From Candidatus Babelota bacterium (GTDB lineage: Bacteria > Babelota > Babeliae > Babelales > Babelaceae): a stretch of DNA of 10,896 nucleotides. The stretch covers positions 51,703-62,598 of the forward strand of contig DNBB01000007.1 in NCBI GenBank assembly GCA_003484685.1. Direction: 5' to 3'. The notes beneath the pieces were generated by a model, which did no database searches, was not told where the DNA came from, and saw only the letters and a program-made list of their open reading frames with translations. Both the position numbers and the translations under genes were made by a program. This document shows, one piece after another, positions 6,172 to 10,896 of this stretch; the first letter of the stretch is position 1, and each line of letters begins with the position of its first letter.

Positions 6172-6231
6172 GAACCCAATTTATACCTGACGCGACGGGT
6201 CCCAGTGTATCACCAAAAAAGTGTATTGAAT

Positions 6232-7884
6232 ATGATTAAAAACAAAAAAAACTCGCTCCTAACTCTTATTTTCGTAATCGGACTATTTTTACCTGCGCAC
6301 CAGTATGGCGCCAACCAATTTTTTCAATCCTACACGCCATTTGAATTCTTTGATGAGGAAATAGGCCACGTAGACGAGTCATTCAATGAATATCTCCAGA
6401 CACGCTCGTGCAGCATTGCACCAGAAACCGTTTTAGACTTGCTCACGGGTGAGCAGATTGGAATCCAAAATGTACTACAACAAAACCTCTATAAGCGGAC
6501 TAATCCAACCGTAACCCGCTCCATTCTTGAGCTTCCGTACTTTCAAAATATCACGCCAACACACGCAGGCCTCTCATGCTGCGCCCACCATTCATCATTC
6601 GAATGTTCGCTCTTTTTTAACCAAACCAAAGAGAAATATTACTACAAAGACTTTGACGCCATACGCGATTATCTTGGCGCTTTTGATAATGATTTCATAG
6701 AGGTCTTTGAAAAATTAAGTCAAAAAATCCATCAACTCGTCCCCGATGCCGCGCTCATCTCAGTCGACACGATTCTATCGCTCTTTTCTAATATCAAGCT
6801 CGAAGAACGACGAGCAGGCGCACTCTTTGGTTGGACGCACCGGTCACCCCGCTATAAAATTCAAGCACAAATCCCGCTGTACTACATCGAACACAATTTT
6901 ATGCTCACCGAGAAAGAACAGGGAGAAATCACTAATGAACCATTTATTAAGAGTTTAATTCAAGATCAACCAGCCCAAGATCCCAATGCCGTCAACAAAG
7001 CCATCCGTGAGCATGTCGCTGAGGATCTTTTGGGTTTAGGAGATCTCAAACTCATCGCGCTAATTACTGGGTGCTGTGGCAACCTTGAGCTCGCCGTTGG
7101 CCCGGAAATTATATTCCCCAGCGCTTGCGTGTTTACCGATAAACTTATCGGCGGACGATTTGAAAAATGTCCCAATCAGCCAACCGTTGATTTCATGGTA
7201 TTTGCCTGTGGCTTAGAAGATGGCTACGGACAAAAAGAGCTTGATATCGCCAAAGCCTTAGGGTTAGGTATTATCGAACGGCTAACACGAATCGCAGGCA
7301 ACACCAATCTTGGACAGGGATACTTAAGCGCTTTTGCACGGGCCGAAGCCGAATATCATATGACATCATCCTTTAGCCATCGCCACATGGCGCGCTTAGG
7401 CGCCGGTACATCCTACTACACCACACGATTTTTTAATGAAATCAAAGATGCTGCTTCATTCAACAGGGACTACAGCATTGAAGCTGATGTACAAAAAAAT
7501 CTTCAATTTCTTCAAGACCAACTGGTTAGCTCGCTCTATCCAATTCCACGAACCGTCCGCATTACCCCAGGACCCCGATTTGAATACCGTGGCGCACTCA
7601 AAAAAGAACATTGGGCAGGAAATTTAGAGTGTGGTTATGATTTTTGGTTCCAAGGCGCTGATCAGGTTTCGGCCAAAGTACCTCATTCAAGCCATTTCCC
7701 GCTTGACGTTCTCGCTGCCAAACCATCAAATGCCTTTGATAACAAACTCTTTGCATCGCTCACGTGGAGCGGTAATCGCAATGAACATTTTTGGAGTATT
7801 TCGCTCTTTGGTGACTATACCTTTTACAGCTCTGGAACAGGGAACGATTGGAGCGCAGGGTTCTCAGCACATATTCACTGGTAA
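6232..7884 (+). CDS. Putative outer-membrane beta-barrel protein, cysteine-containing, unknown function
   Basis: I do not recognise a named family. The 550-residue product begins with a signal peptide: MIKNKKN, a hydrophobic core LLTLIFVIGLFL, and a likely cleavage after AHQYGA. The mature part has alternating hydrophobic/polar strands rich in aromatic residues, for example FECSLFFNQTKEKYYY, YKIQAQIPLYYIEHNF and FWSISLFGDYTFYSS. It ends SAGFSAHIHW, with a C-terminal aromatic residue as in proteins inserted by the BAM machinery. Ten cysteines occur (60, 116, 117, 125, 281, 282, 299, 313, 326, 467), many for a barrel, and would allow disulfides. A GTG at 6205 is an alternative in-frame start, but the ATG gives a normal signal peptide. 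Ribosome site is weak. The next gene follows after 26 bp. Similar lineage-specific proteins would be expected in Dependentiae; this is inference. Confidence 0.7.
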   Translation: MIKNKKNSLLTLIFVIGLFLPAHQYGANQFFQSYTPFEFFDEEIGHVDESFNEYLQTRSCSIAPETVLDLLTGEQIGIQNVLQQNLYKRTNPTVTRSILELPYFQNITPTHAGLSCCAHHSSFECSLFFNQTKEKYYYKDFDAIRDYLGAFDNDFIEVFEKLSQKIHQLVPDAALISVDTILSLFSNIKLEERRAGALFGWTHRSPRYKIQAQIPLYYIEHNFMLTEKEQGEITNEPFIKSLIQDQPAQDPNAVNKAIREHVAEDLLGLGDLKLIALITGCCGNLELAVGPEIIFPSACVFTDKLIGGRFEKCPNQPTVDFMVFACGLEDGYGQKELDIAKALGLGIIERLTRIAGNTNLGQGYLSAFARAEAEYHMTSSFSHRHMARLGAGTSYYTTRFFNEIKDAASFNRDYSIEADVQKNLQFLQDQLVSSLYPIPRTVRITPGPRFEYRGALKKEHWAGNLECGYDFWFQGADQVSAKVPHSSHFPLDVLAAKPSNAFDNKLFASLTWSGNRNEHFWSISLFGDYTFYSSGTGNDWSAGFSAHIHW

Positions 7885-7910
7885 TCTTATACATAGACAG
7901 GGAGACAGAC

Positions 7911-8588
7911 ATGAAGCGACGTTTCTGGCTGACTACATTTTTATTGATTTCGGGCTGGCAGCCAATTTCACGCACTATACAACCCGTTGCGCTTGACTCG
8001 GCCATACTACGACTCGTTGATGGTACCCAAGCAATCTGCATCGAACAAATTTTTTCATATGCACAAAACCTTATCATGCTCCTCAATGGTGCAAAATCTC
8101 TTGATATTGCGCAAAAACTCGCACTTGTTTATGACTTTCCCCTTCCCTTTCCATTAACAGCTTACAGCTCCGGACCCGACAAATTCGGTCTCATCCCTTT
8201 TAAAAACACCTACAAAACTATACAAGAACTCATTGAGTTAGAAAAAACAATGGGGGAAATGGATGCCGCACTTAAAGAATCTTTTAAATATCTAAAAATC
8301 GATTTTGAAAAGCTCTCTATCGAATACTTAGAAGATCTACAAAAAGGCAAACAGCTCATGATGCCGTTGATCAAAAACTGGAGTATCCTGCGCAATCGTG
8401 AGGACAGCATATTGCTTGAATGGAGCCAAATAGAAAACAACGAAAAAGAAACGCTTACTAAGCGCCTAACAAAATTTACCGTCTCTGGTAGACTCATTGA
8501 GGACCTGCTTCTCTTTTTGTCTGATTTAGTACAAAACTGCCCTAAATCACACCGGTCATATCGAGAGGCCCTTAAAAAAACTAAATAA
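7911..8588 (+). CDS. Small exported helical protein of unknown function
   Basis: This 225-residue protein is not recognised. The N-terminus MKRRFWLTTFLLISGW is a basic stretch plus a short hydrophobic core, a plausible Sec signal peptide with an uncertain cleavage site. The remainder is mostly charged helix. A segment with FPLPFPL and GPDKFGLIPF (about residues 77-102) separates an N-terminal part from a long Glu/Lys-rich stretch (about 105-200) with coiled-coil-like spacing. Only two cysteines are present after the signal. The ATG at 7911 is chosen because GGGAG lies 6 bp upstream; a longer in-frame start at 7848 would overlap the preceding gene. The gene lies 26 bp after the barrel gene and 16 bp before the helicase gene, so all three are probably one transcript. 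A periplasmic partner of the barrel protein is a guess from adjacency. Confidence 0.6.
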   Translation: MKRRFWLTTFLLISGWQPISRTIQPVALDSAILRLVDGTQAICIEQIFSYAQNLIMLLNGAKSLDIAQKLALVYDFPLPFPLTAYSSGPDKFGLIPFKNTYKTIQELIELEKTMGEMDAALKESFKYLKIDFEKLSIEYLEDLQKGKQLMMPLIKNWSILRNREDSILLEWSQIENNEKETLTKRLTKFTVSGRLIEDLLLFLSDLVQNCPKSHRSYREALKKTK

Positions 8589-8604
8589 CCTTGATGAAAA
8601 AATC

Positions 8605-10812
8605 GTGGCCCTAACCGAAGAAAAACAATTAGAAAAGCTAACAGGAACCGTTGAACGCATCGTATTTTGCGATGAGAGCAGCGGTTTCACTATTTTTGTG
8701 CTGCACACACCAGCAATATCGACAGTTGTACGGGGTACCACGCCACTGCTCAAAGAGGGCGTATCGGTAGATGTCTATGGTTCCTGGACCACACATCCCA
8801 AATTCGGAAAACAATTCTTTGCACAAAACTGCACAGTGCTAATACCCACAAGCACCGATGGTTTAATTAAATACTTTGGCTCCGGCATGGTCAAAGGCAT
8901 CGGCAAAGTGTACGGAGAAAAACTAGTACGCACATTTGGTGGAGATCTCATTCGCGTAATTGAAGAAGAGCCTCAGCGCCTCTCTTCTATAGAAGGCATT
9001 GGCCCCAAGCGCGCCGTGCAAATTATGAATGCGTGGCAAGAACAGCGCGAATTTGGCCGTGTTCTCATGTTCTTGCGCGAAAAAGACATTTCGCCCGCCT
9101 ATGCTTTGCGCATTTATAAGCATTACAAGCATGCAACCTTGTCAGTCGTTCAAGAAAATCCCTATAAAATAGCAGAAGATGTTTGGGGGATCGGCTTTGC
9201 AACTGCTGACAGCATTGCACAAAAAATGGGTATAGCCGCTGATGACCCGCGCCGCATCTCTGCAGGGATCCTGCATACATTCACCACTGCAACAAGCTCT
9301 GGACACTTGTATATTGAAGCAAGCGATGTCATAAGCAAAACAGCCGATATCCTTGCTATTCCGCCTACCAGCAACGAAATTCCAAGGATTCTAGAAATAC
9401 TCAAAACACACGGCCGTATTATTGCCATTACCCACAATAACAAAATTTGGTTAGGGTTAGCCAAACACTTGCGCATTGAGCAATCCATAAGCCAATCATT
9501 GTTGGCCTTAAAACAATACCCGCGAAAGCGTACCTTTGATTTAGACGCTATTGCACGTCGTCTTATTACAGTGCAACCCAATACCATTGCCTTACACGAG
9601 CAGCAAGTACGGGGCATAATCACCGCCCTTTCTCATAATGTCTCCATTATTACCGGAGGTCCTGGCACCGGAAAAACTACCCTGGTCCGTTCGTTACTCG
9701 AAATTTTAGACGCGCACAACATTACCTACAAGCTGGCTGCACCCACCGGTCGCGCCGCAAAACGGATGATGGAAAGTACTAGACGATATGCAACAACGAT
9801 CCATCGCATGCTCGAGCTCGACCCCCAACTCATGAAGTTTAAATACAACAAGGGAAACACCTTAGTCGCGGATGTTTTTATCATTGATGAGACATCAATG
9901 ATCGATATTTTTCTGGCACATGCCCTTTTAAACGCCATCCCCCAATCTGCGCAAGTAATCTTTTTGGGTGATATTGATCAGCTACCCTCCGTTGGACCAG
10001 GTAACTTTTTTAAAGACATGATCGCCAGCGAACAAGTTGCAACAACCCGACTAACCGAAATCTTTAGGCAGGCCAAAGAAAGCCTTATTATCCTCAACGC
10101 ACATCGCATTAACCATGGTGAATTCCCCTCAACAGCAATTGATGTCCCTCCAGAAAAAAAGGATGTTATATTTATTAAGGAACCCTCTGCGGAAAATCTA
10201 TATCCCTACCTCAAACGGCTCTTTGAGAAAGAACTGCCTAAACGAAAATTCACCCCTCAGGACGTTCAAATATTAAGTCCCATGAATCGTGGCATTGCAG
10301 GGACACATGCCCTTAACCATTTCATGCAAAAATTATTATTTCCTCAACCTCGCCCCAAAGTAAGTTTTTTTGGAACCAACTTTTGCCCGGGCGACCGCGT
10401 TATGCAGCTCCGCAACAACTACGACAAAAATGTATTTAATGGTGATTTAGGTGTAATTAAATCAGTCGATCCAGAAAACCAATCGGTCGTCATTGAATAT
10501 ACCCAAGGAGTCGACGTTGCCTACGAGGTTGACGAACTTGGTGAGATTACCCTGGCCTATGCTACCACGATACATAAAAGCCAAGGATCAGAATATCCTG
10601 TTGTTGTGCTCCCCTGCTTTATGCAGCATTTTATGCTACTACAAAGAAATTTGCTCTATACCGGCTTTACGCGGGCACAAAAGCTCTGCATTCTAATCGG
10701 AGAGCCCCGTGCAATCGCGATCGCCATCAAAAAAACAGAAAGCGGCCAACGCGCTTCTTTCTTACAGCAACTTCTTTTAAACCCCGAGTTTGGCAATGAA
10801 TCGTACCAGTAA
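8605..10812 (+). CDS. recD2: RecD2-type ATP-dependent DNA helicase (SF1B)
   Basis: RecD2 is a 5'-3' helicase of the RecD family that acts without RecBC and contributes to DNA repair and replication restart. The 735 residues contain an N-terminal barrel-like domain (LTGTVERIVF, from residue 11), helix-hairpin-helix segments (VKGIGKVYGEKL, IEGIGPKRAVQIM, VWGIGFATADSIA, about 95-215), and the helicase core. In the core are GGPGTGKT (351-358), APTGRAAKRM, Asp428-Glu429 in IIDETSM, GDIDQLPSVG (455-464), FRQ with Arg488, ATTIHKSQGSEYP (653-665) and YTGFTRA with Arg690. All motifs are intact. Start is GTG at 8605; there is no clear Shine-Dalgarno sequence, and the nearby ATG at 8594 is out of frame. 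The N-terminus matches the family from this point. It follows the exported protein gene by 16 bp and overlaps the next gene by 17 bp. Confidence 0.95.
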   Translation: MALTEEKQLEKLTGTVERIVFCDESSGFTIFVLHTPAISTVVRGTTPLLKEGVSVDVYGSWTTHPKFGKQFFAQNCTVLIPTSTDGLIKYFGSGMVKGIGKVYGEKLVRTFGGDLIRVIEEEPQRLSSIEGIGPKRAVQIMNAWQEQREFGRVLMFLREKDISPAYALRIYKHYKHATLSVVQENPYKIAEDVWGIGFATADSIAQKMGIAADDPRRISAGILHTFTTATSSGHLYIEASDVISKTADILAIPPTSNEIPRILEILKTHGRIIAITHNNKIWLGLAKHLRIEQSISQSLLALKQYPRKRTFDLDAIARRLITVQPNTIALHEQQVRGIITALSHNVSIITGGPGTGKTTLVRSLLEILDAHNITYKLAAPTGRAAKRMMESTRRYATTIHRMLELDPQLMKFKYNKGNTLVADVFIIDETSMIDIFLAHALLNAIPQSAQVIFLGDIDQLPSVGPGNFFKDMIASEQVATTRLTEIFRQAKESLIILNAHRINHGEFPSTAIDVPPEKKDVIFIKEPSAENLYPYLKRLFEKELPKRKFTPQDVQILSPMNRGIAGTHALNHFMQKLLFPQPRPKVSFFGTNFCPGDRVMQLRNNYDKNVFNGDLGVIKSVDPENQSVVIEYTQGVDVAYEVDELGEITLAYATTIHKSQGSEYPVVVLPCFMQHFMLLQRNLLYTGFTRAQKLCILIGEPRAIAIAIKKTESGQRASFLQQLLLNPEFGNESYQ

Positions 10813-10896
10813 AAACATTGTTTTTTTCGTATTCGTTCTTTTCTGCGCCGCTGGTATCGGGGCAATGATATTTGCGATCTCTAATCGCTGGATTAT
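10796..10896 (+). CDS. Start of an unidentified membrane or secreted protein (truncated by window end)
   Basis: From ATG at 10796 the frame stays open to the window end. It encodes MNRTSKN, then a hydrophobic helix IVFFVFVLFCAAGIGAMIFAI, then SNRWI. This is either a signal anchor or a signal peptide; the Ala-rich segment gives no clear cleavage site. The start lies 17 bp inside the helicase gene, an overlap typical of translational coupling, although the ribosome site (GAG at 10786-10788) is weak. Too little is visible for identification. Confidence 0.55.
   Translation, partial: MNRTSKNIVFFVFVLFCAAGIGAMIFAISNRWI

Noticed and set aside
7631..7996. 121-codon open frame on the plus strand
   Set aside because: It overlaps the end of the barrel gene and the start of the next gene in another frame; both of those have better starts and signal peptides.
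9162..9623. 153-codon open frame on the minus strand
   Set aside because: It lies wholly inside the RecD2 helicase gene in the opposite direction, has no recognisable motif and no promoter; it is a shadow of the coding frame.

Overview
The window looks like chromosomal DNA from a Gram-negative bacterium with an AT-leaning genome. Evidence for an outer membrane is a secreted protein that ends in a beta-strand with a terminal Trp. The mix of a dCK/dGK-like deoxynucleoside kinase, a rearranged and incomplete ATP synthase cluster, and lineage-specific exported proteins would fit a host-associated candidate phylum such as Dependentiae (TM6). That assignment is inference from gene content only; no rRNA or other decisive marker is present. 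Nothing indicates a mobile element, prophage or CRISPR array.

Layout. Positions 1-1134 (minus strand) hold the groES-groEL chaperonin operon, with groEL cut by the window edge. A 261-bp divergent spacer (1135-1395) carries the likely groES promoter, a 12-bp palindrome over its -10 box, and a hairpin ahead of the next gene. A ribulose-phosphate 3-epimerase family gene (1396-2058, plus) follows, ending 5 bp from a converging tRNA-Arg(TCT) gene (2064-2140, minus) that has its own promoter. From 6083 down to 2189 (minus) runs a tight six-gene cluster: deoxynucleoside kinase, atpE, two tandem b-type stator genes, atpH and atpA. The genes for subunits a, gamma, beta and epsilon are absent from both flanks, so the F-ATPase locus is split.

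The 148-bp spacer 6084-6231 holds two divergent promoters whose -35 boxes occupy the same seven bases. From there a plus-strand cluster runs to the window end: a cysteine-containing putative outer-membrane barrel protein, a small exported helical protein of unknown function, a RecD2-type helicase, and the start of a membrane or secreted protein.

Together the window covers protein folding (GroESL), pentose phosphate metabolism, ATP synthesis linked to nucleoside salvage, an envelope protein pair and DNA repair. Most genes are ordinary housekeeping. The parts that merit attention are the kinase-led partial ATP synthase cluster, the face-to-face promoter, the altered metal site of the epimerase, and the unrecognised exported protein pair.
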